A stretch of DNA of 64,000 nt from Stenotrophomonas indicatrix (GCA_041545745.1 CP168152.1:2974001-3038000); one strand, 5' to 3'; numbered from the stretch's first letter, positions 8,573-16,613 are shown. The notes: generated by a model not told the origin, from the sequence alone. Numbers and translations: made by a program.

Positions 8573-9070
8573 ATGAAGATCCAGCTCATCGCCGCCAGTG
8601 TCATCGCAACCGTCGGCCTGGCCGGCTGTGCCACCTCGCCGGGCTATGGCGGTGGTGGCTACAACAACAACGGCTACAACAACGGCGGCTACGGCAACAA
8701 TTCCGGTTACAACCAGGGCCGTTGCGCCGACTGCGGCATCGTCACCCGCATCAATGCCGTGCAGTCGGGCCGTACCGCGCCTTCCGCCACGGGCGCGATC
8801 CTCGGCGGCATCGTCGGCGCGGTTGCCGGCCATGAAATCTCCGACCACACCGGCGGCAGCCGCGGCAACAAGAACATTGCCGCCGCAGCCGGCGCCGTCG
8901 GTGGCGCACTGGCGGGCAACCAGATCCAGAAGAACGTCACCAGCGATACCTACGACATCAGTGTGCGCATGGATGACGGCCGCACCATCGTGGTCAACCA
9001 GCGCGACCTCGGCGGCATCCGCGAAAACACCTACGTCCGCGTGGTCAACGGCAAGGTCATCCTGCGCTGA
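8573..9070 (+). CDS. Glycine-zipper outer-membrane lipoprotein (SlyB/Pcp-like)
   Basis: 165-aa lipoprotein. The signal peptide ends in the lipobox GLAGC. A Gly/Tyr/Asn-rich low-complexity linker (GYGGGGYNNN type) follows, then a CADCG pair, then the glycine zipper GAILGGIVGAVAGHEISDHTGG and GAVGGALAGNQI, and a C-terminal beta-rich domain with DGRTIVVNQRD. SlyB-type proteins are outer-membrane lipoproteins linked to envelope integrity. The start at 8573 is chosen because AGGAGA lies 8 nt upstream; the frame is open 57 nt further without a signal. A shared bidirectional terminator follows. Confidence 0.87.
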   Translation: MKIQLIAASVIATVGLAGCATSPGYGGGGYNNNGYNNGGYGNNSGYNQGRCADCGIVTRINAVQSGRTAPSATGAILGGIVGAVAGHEISDHTGGSRGNKNIAAAAGAVGGALAGNQIQKNVTSDTYDISVRMDDGRTIVVNQRDLGGIRENTYVRVVNGKVILR

Positions 9071-9107
9071 ACCGCAGCGGGCCCCAGCCGATCAGAACCG
9101 GAGCAAC

Positions 9108-9137
9108 AAAAAAAGGCCCGCTTGCGCGGGCCTTTTT
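9108..9137. terminator. Bidirectional rho-independent terminator
   Basis: Stem GGCCCGC (9115-9121)/GCGGGCC (9126-9132) with TTGC loop, A7 on the left and T5 on the right. It lies between the convergent lipoprotein and cold shock genes and can serve both strands. Confidence 0.9.
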
Positions 9138-9158
9138 CATGCCGGCGAGCGGCAGGTA

Positions 9159-9368
9159 TTACGCCGGCTGGACCTTGTCGGCCTGCAGGCCCTTCTGGCC
9201 CTGCACGACTTCAAAGCTCACAGCCTGGCCTTCCTTGAGGCTCTTGAAGCCCTGGGTCTCAATGGCACGGAAGTGCACGAACACGTCCTCGCCATTCTGC
9301 CGGCTGATGAAGCCGAAGCCCTTGGCATCATTGAACCACTTCACGGTACCGTTCTCGCGATCAGCCAT
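9159..9368 (-). CDS. Cold shock protein (CspA family)
   Basis: 69-aa single cold-shock domain protein, a five-stranded OB fold that binds single-stranded RNA and DNA and melts mRNA structure. RNP1 KGFGFIS (about 16-22) and RNP2 DVFVHFRAI (about 28-36) are intact, and the opening [15 protein letters not shown] is canonical. GGGAG lies 8-9 nt before the ATG. About 230 nt of non-coding sequence upstream is consistent with the long regulatory leader of csp genes, although I cannot identify a cold box. Csp paralogues differ in regulation, so constitutive expression is equally possible. Confidence 0.95.
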   Translation of the reverse strand: MADRENGTVKWFNDAKGFGFISRQNGEDVFVHFRAIETQGFKSLKEGQAVSFEVVQGQKGLQADKVQPA

Positions 9369-9602
9369 CTCACTAACTCCCTTTGACTCTCTCTTGTGTT
9401 GGATACGCCTTTTGGGCGGCTGACAAGCAAGGGGGAAGCGAGGTGCATCGATGCAGCGGATCGGAACGATCTTGCTTCATCAGGCCACGATCCACGGTGA
9501 CCTTGCCAAGCTCAGCGACTGCAACTTAACCCGACCAAAACGAAAAAGCAACTGGCAAAAACCTTCACTGTCAACCCCAAAAAGACAACCATACTGGACA
9601 GC

Positions 9603-10088
9603 ATGGACCTCTCATTCATCTTGTATCTGCTAGCGGTCATTTTTGTCCTGATCGGCATCGCAGGCATCGTCCTGCCGGCCCTGCCAGGCATCCCGCTGGT
9701 CTTCATCGGGCTGGTACTGGCTGCCTGGGCAGACGGCTTCGTCCATGTCGGCTGGCCGACCCTGCTGATCCTCGGCCTGCTTACCGCGCTGTCGCTGCTG
9801 GTCGACGTGCTGGCGACCGTGGTCGGCGCCAAGCGCGTGGGCGCTAGCCGCAAGGCGCTCTGGGGTACCTTCATCGGCAGCATCGTCGGCCTGTTCTTCA
9901 TGCCGATCGGCTTGTTCGCCGGGCCTTTGCTCGGCGCGCTGTTGGGCGAGTACTGGCATACCCGCGAGCTCGGCCGCTCGACCAAGGTCGGGCTGGCCAC
10001 GTGGCTTGGCATCCTGCTTGGCCTGGCATTGAAGCTGGCGCTGGTGATCGCGATGCTGGGTCTGTTCGCCTTCGCCTGGTTCCTGTGA
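9603..10088 (+). CDS. DUF456 family membrane protein
   Basis: 161-aa integral membrane protein with four to five hydrophobic segments (about 5-45, 50-72, 90-120, 130-160) and glycine-rich turns such as GIVLPALPGIPLVFIGL, the signature of DUF456. Family function is unknown. It is transcribed divergently from the cold shock gene and the ribosome binding site is poor (TGGA). No partner gene is evident. Confidence 0.82.
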   Translation: MDLSFILYLLAVIFVLIGIAGIVLPALPGIPLVFIGLVLAAWADGFVHVGWPTLLILGLLTALSLLVDVLATVVGAKRVGASRKALWGTFIGSIVGLFFMPIGLFAGPLLGALLGEYWHTRELGRSTKVGLATWLGILLGLALKLALVIAMLGLFAFAWFL

Positions 10089-10210
10089 GGCAGACGGCCT
10101 TCACGCAGCGCGCACGCATACGCCGGGCATAAACCCATGGGGCTGGCCGTTACCGGATGCAGCCGCCACACTGTCCCTCTTTCCGCATTCATTCCGAAGG
10201 GCCTGCTGCA

Positions 10211-11365
10211 ATGACCCTCTCTCCGTTGTTCCCCCGCCTTGCACCGCTGGCGCTGGCCCTGGCCAGTGCGCCGCTGGCAGCGCAGGAATTCGCGCCCAGC
10301 GCCGAGGCATCGCCGGCCGCCTGCGCAGCCATCACGACCGATGCTGCACGCTTGGCCTGCTACGACCGCCAGTTCGGACGCACGCCGCAGACTACCGCCG
10401 AAGCCGATGCGGCCGCCGAAGCCGCCGCCCAGGCGCGCCGCACGCAGCGCGACAGCACGCGAGTAAGCCAAGGCGAGGAAAAACTGCGCGAACGTGTCAG
10501 CGATCTGTTCCGTTCCGAAGCGCCGGACAGTGCACTTGCCAACGCCGGCCGGGGTTCGCTGCTGGACAGCCGCTGGGAACTGGCCGAGGACTCCAAGCTG
10601 GGCCCGTTCCAGCTGCGTGCGTACAAGCCCGTGTACCTGCTGCCGGCCTTCTGGACCAGCGACCGCAACACCATGCCGCACTCGCCGAACCCGGCCAACA
10701 GCGTGACCACCCCGCAGGTGCTGGACAGTGCCGAGCTGAAATTCCAGATCAGCTTCAAGACCAAGATCGCCGAGAACCTGTTCGGCGACAACGGCGACAT
10801 CTGGGCCGGCTACACCCAGAGTTCGCGCTGGCAGGCCTACAACGGCGAGGACTCGCGCCCGTTCCGCGAGACCAACTACGAGCCGGAAGTGATGATGGTG
10901 TTCCGCAACGGCTACTCGATCGGTGGCTGGCGTGGGCGGATGACCGGCATCAGCCTCAACCACCAGTCCAACGGCCGTGCCGATCCGCTGTCGCGCAGCT
11001 GGAACCGGGTGATACTCAATGTCGGCCTGGACCGCGAGAACTGGGCACTGGTGCTGCGTCCCTGGTACCGCATTCCCGAGACCCGCAGCGACGACAACAA
11101 CCCGGACATCGAGGATTACATGGGCCGCGGCGACGCGACCCTGACCTGGAACCGCAAGGGCCACGAGGTCTCGTTGATGGCGCGCCACTCGTTGCGCACC
11201 GGTGACCGCTCGCACGGCGCCCTGCAGCTGGACTACGGCTTCCCGATCAGCAACCTGCTGCGCGGCCATGTGCAGATCTTCGACGGCTATGGCGAAAGCC
11301 TGATCGACTACAACCACAAGGCAACCTATGTCGGCGTGGGCGTGTCCCTGCTGGAATGGTTCTGA
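10211..11365 (+). CDS. pldA: Outer-membrane phospholipase A (OMPLA)
   Basis: 384-aa outer-membrane enzyme that hydrolyses phospholipid acyl chains (A1/A2) that reach the outer leaflet. A signal peptide (about 1-24, ending PLAAQ) precedes an Ala-rich region of about 80 residues that E. coli PldA lacks. The 12-strand barrel has the catalytic site in SLNHQSNGRADP: His251, Ser253, with Asn265 in SRSWNR completing the Ser-His-Asn triad. The C-terminus is an aromatic Phe, as usual for barrel assembly. ATG 10211 begins the signal peptide. The stop overlaps the start of the ArsC-like gene (TGATG), so the two are coupled. Confidence 0.94.
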   Translation: MTLSPLFPRLAPLALALASAPLAAQEFAPSAEASPAACAAITTDAARLACYDRQFGRTPQTTAEADAAAEAAAQARRTQRDSTRVSQGEEKLRERVSDLFRSEAPDSALANAGRGSLLDSRWELAEDSKLGPFQLRAYKPVYLLPAFWTSDRNTMPHSPNPANSVTTPQVLDSAELKFQISFKTKIAENLFGDNGDIWAGYTQSSRWQAYNGEDSRPFRETNYEPEVMMVFRNGYSIGGWRGRMTGISLNHQSNGRADPLSRSWNRVILNVGLDRENWALVLRPWYRIPETRSDDNNPDIEDYMGRGDATLTWNRKGHEVSLMARHSLRTGDRSHGALQLDYGFPISNLLRGHVQIFDGYGESLIDYNHKATYVGVGVSLLEWF

Positions 11366-11706
11366 TGGAGGTGACCATCTGGCACAACCCCGCGTGCAGC
11401 AACTCGCGCGGGGCGCTCAAGCTGATCCGCGACGCGGGTGTCGAACCGGTGGTGATCGAGTATCTGGGCAGCCCGCCCGACGTGGCCACGCTGCGCCAGG
11501 TGCTGGCGGAATCCGGCCTGGCAGCGTCCGAACTGGTGCGCAGCAAGGAACCCGAGTTTGCCGCACTGGGCCTGCACGGAACCGACGACGACGCCCTGCT
11601 GGCCGCCATGGCCACCCACCCACGGCTGATCAACCGCCCGGTGGTACGCACCGCAAAGGGCACCCGCCTGTGCCGGCCGCCGGAAACAGTGCTGGAGATC
11701 CTGTAA
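11365..11706 (+). CDS. ArsC/YfgD-like arsenate reductase family protein
   Basis: 113-aa thioredoxin-fold protein of the glutaredoxin-dependent ArsC family. The catalytic cysteine is in WHNPACSNSRGAL (Cys11), followed by the usual VIEYL and the RSKEPEF and RPVVRT motifs, the latter with the arginines that bind the oxyanion. True arsenate resistance is uncertain: no arsR or arsB is adjacent, and many chromosomal YfgD-type members have unknown substrates. The start at 11365 overlaps the pldA stop as TGATG; an in-frame ATG at 11356 is an alternative. Confidence 0.87.
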   Translation: MEVTIWHNPACSNSRGALKLIRDAGVEPVVIEYLGSPPDVATLRQVLAESGLAASELVRSKEPEFAALGLHGTDDDALLAAMATHPRLINRPVVRTAKGTRLCRPPETVLEIL

Positions 11707-11719
11707 CCCGCCCCGCGTT

Positions 11720-11787
11720 GGTAGAGCCGAGCCATGCTCGGCTGCGATCCGCGTGCTAAATGCAGTCGAGCATGGCTCGGCTCTACA
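11720..11787. repeat. SMAG-like palindrome pair (GAGCCATGCTCGGCT arms)
   Basis: GGTAGAGCCGAGCCATGCTC at 11720 and an inverted copy ending GGCTCTACA at 11787. A sequence subtype different from the GCCGGCCGC type, between convergent genes arsC-like and GST. Confidence 0.85.
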
Positions 11788-11794
11788 GAACGAG

Positions 11795-12430
11795 TTACCG
11801 CCAGTCGGTGATGCCTTCGCGGCGATAGACCTCGGCGAACGCCGGGCGCGCCTTCAGGCGGTCCGCATACGCCTTCAACACCGGCCAGTGGTCGCTGGGC
11901 GTGGGCATGTTGCGTGACCAGCGCATCAACATCACCAGCATGAAATCGACCACGCTCGGCGCATCGCCGAGCAGGTAGGGGCCGCCGTCCTGCAGGTGCG
12001 TGGCAACGTGCTGCCACGCCGCTTCCAGTTGCTGCCGCGCCATCGCACGCACGGCCTCCATGCACTCGCCACCCGCCGCTTCGTGCGCGTAGAACCAGGC
12101 GCGGTACGCCGGCTGCACGGTGTTGGCGCACCAGAACATCCAGCGATAGGCATTGCCGCGCGCGGGTGTGCCGACGGCAGGCAACAACCCCGCCTGCGGA
12201 TGACGGTCTGCCAGATACAGCGCGATCGCGGCCGCCTCGGTCAGCACCTGGCCGTCGATCAGCAGGGTCGGCACCTTGCCGGCCGGATTCAGGGCCAGGT
12301 AGTCGGCCGACTTGTGCTCGTGCGTGTCGAAATCGAGCGGCACCAGTTCGTGCTCGATACCCAGCTCGATCAGCAGCCAGTGCACCACCAGCGAGGCGGT
12401 GCTGGTGGAACCATACAAGGTGGTGCGCAT
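11795..12430 (-). CDS. Glutathione S-transferase family protein
   Basis: 211-aa GST. The thioredoxin-like N-domain starts MRTTLYGSTST, contains GKVPTLLIDGQ (cis-Pro) and LTEAAAIALYLADRHP, where Glu-Ala replaces the common Glu-Ser glutathione contact. The helical C-domain has GDAPSVVDFMLVML. The substrate is unknown. It shares fold but little sequence with the GST at 3558, so they are not a recent duplication. The start gives the standard N-terminus; the frame extends upstream over the next gene without a signal. Confidence 0.9.
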   Translation of the reverse strand: MRTTLYGSTSTASLVVHWLLIELGIEHELVPLDFDTHEHKSADYLALNPAGKVPTLLIDGQVLTEAAAIALYLADRHPQAGLLPAVGTPARGNAYRWMFWCANTVQPAYRAWFYAHEAAGGECMEAVRAMARQQLEAAWQHVATHLQDGGPYLLGDAPSVVDFMLVMLMRWSRNMPTPSDHWPVLKAYADRLKARPAFAEVYRREGITDWR

Positions 12431-12483
12431 ATGACCGGTCCTGTGCGGGGAACGGCTGATTATGCGCGCTGTCGCCGGCTCGG

Positions 12484-12828
12484 TCAGCCGCAGCTGCTCA
12501 TGCAGGTATAACGACGCTCGCCGCAGCCCATCATCGGTGCCCGCAGCGTGCAGTCGTGCGCTTTCAATTCGCAGGAACGGCGTAGTTCCGGATGCTCGAT
12601 GTCCTTGCAGCGCTTGTCCGGCGTCGGTGCCACCTGCTGCTCGCAACTGGACTGGCGGCTGCCGATCCCCTGGTCCTCGGCCATGCAGCTGCGGTAGCTG
12701 GCCTGGCACTGCATCTGGCACTGGGCACCGGCGCTGAAGCCGCCCCCACCACCATACGAAGAAGACGAAGTACTGCATCCAGCAAGCACCAGCAGGCCGA
12801 CAAAGCAAAGGCTGCGCAACAGGTTCAC
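12484..12828 (-). CDS. Cys-rich lipoprotein, second of a tandem pair
   Basis: 114-aa putative lipoprotein with lipobox LVLAGC near residue 18. After a Ser/Gly-rich linker the mature part holds about ten cysteines, including QCQMQCQ, RSC, RCKDI, RRSCE, and a terminal TCMSSCG. A GTG start at 12828 is chosen because AAGGAG lies 6 nt upstream, and it puts the signal peptide at the N-terminus. Its Cys spacing and the RCKDI...R..CE core match the protein encoded 14 nt upstream, so the pair probably arose by duplication. I do not recognise the family. Confidence 0.75.
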   Translation of the reverse strand: MNLLRSLCFVGLLVLAGCSTSSSSYGGGGGFSAGAQCQMQCQASYRSCMAEDQGIGSRQSSCEQQVAPTPDKRCKDIEHPELRRSCELKAHDCTLRAPMMGCGERRYTCMSSCG

Positions 12829-12842
12829 AGGACACTCCTTGT

Positions 12843-13259
12843 TCAATAGACCGGAAGACTGCCGGAAGAACGGATTTCGCTCACTGATCCGCCGCAATCG
12901 AGCACACACTGGGCCCGGGTCGCATCACAGGCGCGCGTATCGGCTGCAACGGCGCAGTATGCGCCGGCGCCACGTGCGCCCTCGCAACGATGCCGCATCT
13001 TTTCGTCAGCGATATCGCTGCACTTGTCGATGACACGTGCTTTGTCCGCCTGACAGCTCTGCTGCGCCGTTTCGGCCATAGAGCGCGCCTGACCCGCACA
13101 TTGCAGATGCCGCTGTGCGCACCCTGCCGCACACACGCGGCCGGCCTCGCTGGTGGGTTGCTCCACGTAGTACTGCGGCGCGCAGCCCGCCAGCAACAGG
13201 GTGGCAACTACAACAAGAACTGCACTTGTTCCTTGACGCACAAGCAGCTTCCCTTCCAT
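12843..13259 (-). CDS. Cys-rich lipoprotein, first of a tandem pair
   Basis: 138-aa putative lipoprotein. The signal region LVVVATLLLAGC holds the lipobox (Cys about 26). The mature domain has around ten cysteines: RVCAAGCAQRHLQC, QSCQADKA, DKCSDIADE, RHRCEG, AYC, RAC, AQCVLDCGG. The pattern C-x3-C-x6-C ... KC-x-DI ... RCE ... C-x3-CG parallels the next gene, which begins 14 nt downstream. All cysteines may be paired in periplasmic disulphides. ATG 13259 is used; an in-frame GTG at 13271 is possible. No function is known to me. Confidence 0.75.
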   Translation of the reverse strand: MEGKLLVRQGTSAVLVVVATLLLAGCAPQYYVEQPTSEAGRVCAAGCAQRHLQCAGQARSMAETAQQSCQADKARVIDKCSDIADEKMRHRCEGARGAGAYCAVAADTRACDATRAQCVLDCGGSVSEIRSSGSLPVY

Positions 13260-13306
13260 GGCAACGCGCACACCCTAGCAAAGCAGCGCGTGCGCATGCG
13301 TTAAAC

Positions 13307-13332
13307 GAAAAACGGCGCCACCAGGGCGCCGT
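13307..13332 (-). terminator. Terminator downstream of fumarase
   Basis: Stem ACGGCGCC (13312-13319)/GGCGCCGT (13325-13332), loop ACCAG, with a run of A (13308-13312) that gives the U-tract on the minus strand. It starts 36 nt after the fumarase stop. Confidence 0.85.
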
Positions 13333-13368
13333 TCTGCAATCGGACAGGCGTGGACGACGCCGCGCCGA

Positions 13369-14886
13369 TCACTCCACCACGACAGGAATCTTGCCGATGC
13401 GGGCCTGCCATTCGCGCGGGCCGGTCTTGTGCACCGACTCGCCGGTGGAATCGACGGCCACGGTCACCGGCATGTCTTCCACGGTGAACTCGTAGATCGC
13501 TTCCATGCCCAGGTCGGCGAAGCCGACGACCTTGGCCGCCTTGATCGCCTTGGACACGAGGTAGGCCGAACCACCGACGGCCATCAGGTAGGCCGACTTG
13601 TGCTTCTTGATCGCTTCGATCGCGGCCGGGCCGCGCTCGGCCTTGCCGACCATGCCCAGCAGGCCGGTTTCGCTCAGCACCTGTTCGGTGAACTTGTCCA
13701 TGCGGGTGGCGGTGGTCGGACCGGCCGGGCCCACTACTTCGTCGCGCACCGGATCGACCGGACCGACGTAGTAGATGAAGCGCCCCTTGAGATCGACCGG
13801 CAGCTGCTCGCCCTTGTTGAGCATGTCGACCATGCGCTTGTGCGCAGCGTCGCGGCCGGTCAGCAGCTTGCCGTTGAGCAGCAGAGTCTGGCCCGGCTTC
13901 CAGTTGGCCACGTCTTCCGGAGTGATCGTGTCCAGGTCCACGCGGGTGCCCTTGGACGCGTCGTAGGTCAGCTTCGGCCAGTCTTCCAGCGACGGCGGGT
14001 CCAGCATCACCGGGCCGCTGCCATCCAGGGTGAAGTGCGCATGGCGGGTGGCGGCGCAGTTCGGGATCATCGCCACCGGCAGGTTGGCCGCGTGGGTCGG
14101 GTAGTCGTTGATCTTGATGTCGAGCACCGTGGTCAGGCCACCCAGGCCCTGCGCGCCGATGCCCAGCGCGTTGACTTTCTCGTACAGCTCCAGGCGCAGC
14201 TCTTCGATGCGGTTGGACGCACCGCGGGCCTGCAGCTCGGTGATGTCGATCGGCTCCATCAGCGCTTCCTTGGCCAGCAGCATCGCCTTTTCGGCGGTGC
14301 CACCGATGCCGATGCCGAGCATGCCCGGCGGGCACCAGCCGGCGCCCATGGTCGGCACGGTCTTCAGCACCCAGTCGACGATCGAATCGGACGGGTTGAG
14401 CATCGCGAATTTGGTCTTGGCTTCCGAACCACCGCCCTTGGCAGCGACGATCACTTCCACGGTGTTGCCCGGCACCACCTTGACGTTGACCACGCCCGGC
14501 GTGTTGTCCCTGGTGTTGATGCGCTTGCCGGCCGGATCGGCCAGCACCGAAGCACGCAGCTTGTTGTCCGGGTACAGATAGGCGCGACGGATGCCCTCGT
14601 TGGCCATGTCTTCCACACCCATGGTGGCGTCATCCCAGCGCACGTCCATGCCGATTTCCAGGAACACGGTGACGATGCCGGTGTCCTGGCAGATCGGCCG
14701 GTGGCCCTCGGCGCACATCCGCGAGTTGATCAGGATCTGCGCGATCGCCTCCTTCGCTGCCGGCGACTCCTCGCGCTCGTAGGCGGCGGCAAGGTTCTTG
14801 ATGTAGTCGACCGGGTGGTAGTACGAGATGTACTGCAGCGCGTCGGCGACGGACTGGATGAGGTCTTCCTGCTTGATCGATGTCAC
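13369..14886 (-). CDS. Fumarate hydratase class I (4Fe-4S)
   Basis: 505-aa oxygen-sensitive fumarase that interconverts fumarate and malate in the TCA cycle using a 4Fe-4S cluster. Three candidate cluster cysteines stand in the class-I contexts RPICQDTG (Cys66), GAGWCPPG (Cys185) and MIPNCAATRH (Cys277). The C-terminal beta domain contains TTATRMDKFTE and the catalytic-region stretch VGKAERG. Class I is unrelated to FumC, which may also be present elsewhere. ATG 14886 gives the usual length. It has its own terminator, and the divergent sigma factor gene begins 148 nt away. Confidence 0.95.
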   Translation of the reverse strand: MTSIKQEDLIQSVADALQYISYYHPVDYIKNLAAAYEREESPAAKEAIAQILINSRMCAEGHRPICQDTGIVTVFLEIGMDVRWDDATMGVEDMANEGIRRAYLYPDNKLRASVLADPAGKRINTRDNTPGVVNVKVVPGNTVEVIVAAKGGGSEAKTKFAMLNPSDSIVDWVLKTVPTMGAGWCPPGMLGIGIGGTAEKAMLLAKEALMEPIDITELQARGASNRIEELRLELYEKVNALGIGAQGLGGLTTVLDIKINDYPTHAANLPVAMIPNCAATRHAHFTLDGSGPVMLDPPSLEDWPKLTYDASKGTRVDLDTITPEDVANWKPGQTLLLNGKLLTGRDAAHKRMVDMLNKGEQLPVDLKGRFIYYVGPVDPVRDEVVGPAGPTTATRMDKFTEQVLSETGLLGMVGKAERGPAAIEAIKKHKSAYLMAVGGSAYLVSKAIKAAKVVGFADLGMEAIYEFTVEDMPVTVAVDSTGESVHKTGPREWQARIGKIPVVVE

Positions 14887-14954
14887 GGATTGCTCGCTTG
14901 CTGAAGGCTGGCGGGGGTAATCCGCCCATTTTACCCCCTCCCTCGACCACGGGG

Positions 14955-14980
14955 TGGCAGTGCCGGCCGCTGGCCGGCAA
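14955..14980. repeat. Single SMAG palindrome
   Basis: TGGCAGTGCCGGCCGCTGGC followed by CGGCAA, between the divergent fumarase and sigma genes and about 20 nt upstream of the ECF41 promoter. Confidence 0.75.
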
Positions 14981-14998
14981 GATCCGAGCCCTGCCCTC

Positions 14999-15025
14999 TG
15001 TCACGCCCACGCCCGCTGCGGCGTC
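14999..15025 (+). promoter_or_regulatory. ECF41-type promoter of the sigma factor gene
   Basis: -35-like TGTCACG (14999-15005), 16-nt spacer, -10-like CGTC (15022-15025). This matches the target motif described for ECF41 sigma factors (TGTCACA-N16-CGTC). The ATG at 15035 is only 9 nt beyond the -10, so the transcript should be nearly leaderless. The same motif with the same spacing precedes the partner gene. Confidence 0.8.
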
Positions 15026-15034
15026 CTTGCCCAC

Positions 15035-15931
15035 ATGAACGCCGAAACCGCCTTCCATACCCACCGCCCGCGCCTGATGGCACTGGCTTACCGCCTGCTG
15101 GGCAGCCGCAGCGACGCCGAAGACGTGGTGCAGGACGCCTGGCTGCGCTGGTCAGGTACCGATACCGCGGCCATCGCCGACCCGGAGGCCTGGCTGGTGA
15201 CCACCACCACCCGTCTGGGCCTGGACCGGCTGCGCGCGGCCAAGCGCGAACGCGCCCATTATGTCGGCCCGTGGCTGGCTGAACCGCTGGCGATCACCCT
15301 CGAACCTGATCCGGCGCCCGGCCCGGCGCAGCTGCACGCGCTGGCCGACGACGTATCGGTCGCCTTCCTGACCCTGCTCGAACAGCTGGGCCCGGAGGAG
15401 CGCGCCGCCTTCCTGCTGAAGGAAGCCTTCGACCACGACTACCGCGATATTGCCGAGCTGATCGGCCACAGCGAGGCCAACTGCCGGCAGCTGGTGCATC
15501 GCGCCCGACAACGCCTGCAGGCAGGGCGGCCGCGATTCAACGCCGACGCCAGCCAGCACCGGCAACTGCTGGCACGCTTCATGGACGCCTCCCAGCGGGG
15601 TGACAGCGAGGCCATCCAGGCGCTGCTGCATGCCAACGCGCTGCTGGTCTCCGACGGCGGTGGCGTGGTTACTGCGGCGGTGCGTCCGCTGCTGGGCGCC
15701 GAGCGCATCGGCCGCCTGTACTGGGCGATCGCCCGCCGCGGCGCAGCGCATCCGGCGCAGTTGGGCTACGTCAACGGCGAGCCGGCGATACTGCGCTTCG
15801 AAGGCGGCCGCCTGCACTCGATCACCACCATCGAGGTGGTCGATGGCCGCATCGCCAATCTCTACAGCGTGCTGAATCCAGAAAAATTGCCTGCGGTTGT
15901 CACGCGCGCCGACACTCCGGCGTCCTTGTAA
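15035..15931 (+). CDS. ECF41-family RNA polymerase sigma factor with SnoaL-like C-domain
   Basis: 298-aa sigma-70 family factor. Region 2 (about 8-75) includes AYRLLGSRSDAEDVVQDAWLRW; region 4 (about 105-165) has the helix-turn-helix DYRDIAELIGHSEANCRQLVHRAR. Unlike ordinary ECFs it has a fused NTF2/SnoaL-like domain (about 175-290). The hallmarks of ECF41 are present: WLAEP in the linker (80-84, consensus WLPEP), DGGG (207-210) and NPEKL (281-285, consensus NPDKL). In this group the C-domain takes the place of an anti-sigma factor. The cognate promoter motif lies upstream, implying autoregulation. The 3' end of the gene contains the promoter of the next gene. Confidence 0.93.
   Translation: MNAETAFHTHRPRLMALAYRLLGSRSDAEDVVQDAWLRWSGTDTAAIADPEAWLVTTTTRLGLDRLRAAKRERAHYVGPWLAEPLAITLEPDPAPGPAQLHALADDVSVAFLTLLEQLGPEERAAFLLKEAFDHDYRDIAELIGHSEANCRQLVHRARQRLQAGRPRFNADASQHRQLLARFMDASQRGDSEAIQALLHANALLVSDGGGVVTAAVRPLLGAERIGRLYWAIARRGAAHPAQLGYVNGEPAILRFEGGRLHSITTIEVVDGRIANLYSVLNPEKLPAVVTRADTPASL
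15898..15924 (+). promoter_or_regulatory. ECF41-type promoter of the AhpD-like gene
   Basis: TGTCACG (15898-15904), 16-nt spacer, CGTC (15921-15924), followed by CTTG exactly as in the upstream copy. It lies inside the last codons of the sigma gene and gives a leader of roughly 35 nt for the gene starting at 15968. Confidence 0.8.
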
Positions 15932-15967
15932 CGAAAGGCGGCCATCGTGGCCGCCGTGGAGCTGAAG

Positions 15968-16417
15968 ATGTCCAACCACGCCTCTCCCCGCGTTCCTTAC
16001 GCCCGCCTGGCCGCTGATGCCTTCAAGGGCCTGCTGGCCACCAGCAAGGCGGTGCATGACAGTTCGATCGATCCGACCCTGATGGAACTGGTGTTCCTGC
16101 GCGTCTCGCAGCTCAACGGCTGCGGCTACTGCATGGACATGCATGCCACCACGCTGCGCAAGGGCGGCATCGAGCCGCGCAAGCTGGATACGTTGCCGGC
16201 CTGGCACGAAAGCCGTTTCTTCGACGAACGCGAACGCGCGGCGCTGGGCTGGGCCGAGGCGCTGACCCGGTTGACCGACGGTGCGCCGTCGCAGGCGGCG
16301 TTCGATGCGTTGGCGCCGCACTTCGATGAGAAGGGCATCAGTGACCTGAGCATGGGTATCGCCGTGATCAATGCCTGGAACCGGCTGGGCGCGGGACTGC
16401 TGCCGCCGCTGCCGTAA
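15968..16417 (+). CDS. Carboxymuconolactone decarboxylase family (AhpD-like) protein
   Basis: 149-aa all-helical protein with the AhpD core motif NGCGYCMDMHA: Cys52, Cys55 and His59. In this family the CXXC pair plus His acts as a peroxidase or disulphide reductase rather than a decarboxylase. Genes of this type are the standard neighbours and targets of ECF41 sigma factors, and the identical promoter motif upstream supports that here. GTGGAG lies 6 nt before the ATG; an upstream in-frame start at 15947 is less likely. The physiological substrate is unknown. Confidence 0.92.
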   Translation: MSNHASPRVPYARLAADAFKGLLATSKAVHDSSIDPTLMELVFLRVSQLNGCGYCMDMHATTLRKGGIEPRKLDTLPAWHESRFFDERERAALGWAEALTRLTDGAPSQAAFDALAPHFDEKGISDLSMGIAVINAWNRLGAGLLPPLP

Positions 16418-16460
16418 AAGGGAGCCAGCCGGGTGGCTCAGGTTCCCGCAGCTGATGGCA

Positions 16461-16507
16461 GGTGTCGACCTTGGTCGACACATTAGATCCACGCCACGCG
16501 TGGATGT
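16461..16507. repeat. Two adjacent short palindromes (GTCGACC and GATCCACGC types)
   Basis: GGTGTCGACCTTGGTCGACA is followed by AGATCCACGCCACGCGTGGA. Both are SMAG-like hairpins without the full GTAG end, located between the AhpD-like and ABC exporter genes. Confidence 0.7.
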
Positions 16508-16515
16508 GGGCCGAT

Positions 16516-16555
16516 GGGGTCGGAGCCCTTTGCCGCCGCAAAGGGATCCGACCCC
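16516..16555. repeat. GGGGTCGGATCC-type palindrome
   Basis: Imperfect inverted repeat with arms GGGGTCGGAGCCCTTTGC and CAAAGGGATCCGACCCC type (one mismatch). The same arms recur at 22298-22374 and 25159-25190. Confidence 0.75.
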
Positions 16556-16613
16556 GGCGGCCACACGGCTGCCCTGACCCCACCTGCACGTATCAGGCGC
16601 GCACAATGGCGGC

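Noticed and set aside
11365..11706. Arsenic-resistance operon
   Set aside because: Only an ArsC-like protein is present, coupled to pldA, with no arsR, arsB or acr3, so resistance function is unsupported.
13429..14904. 491-codon plus-strand frame opposite fumarase
   Set aside because: Antisense shadow of a highly conserved enzyme gene; His/Arg-rich without motif.
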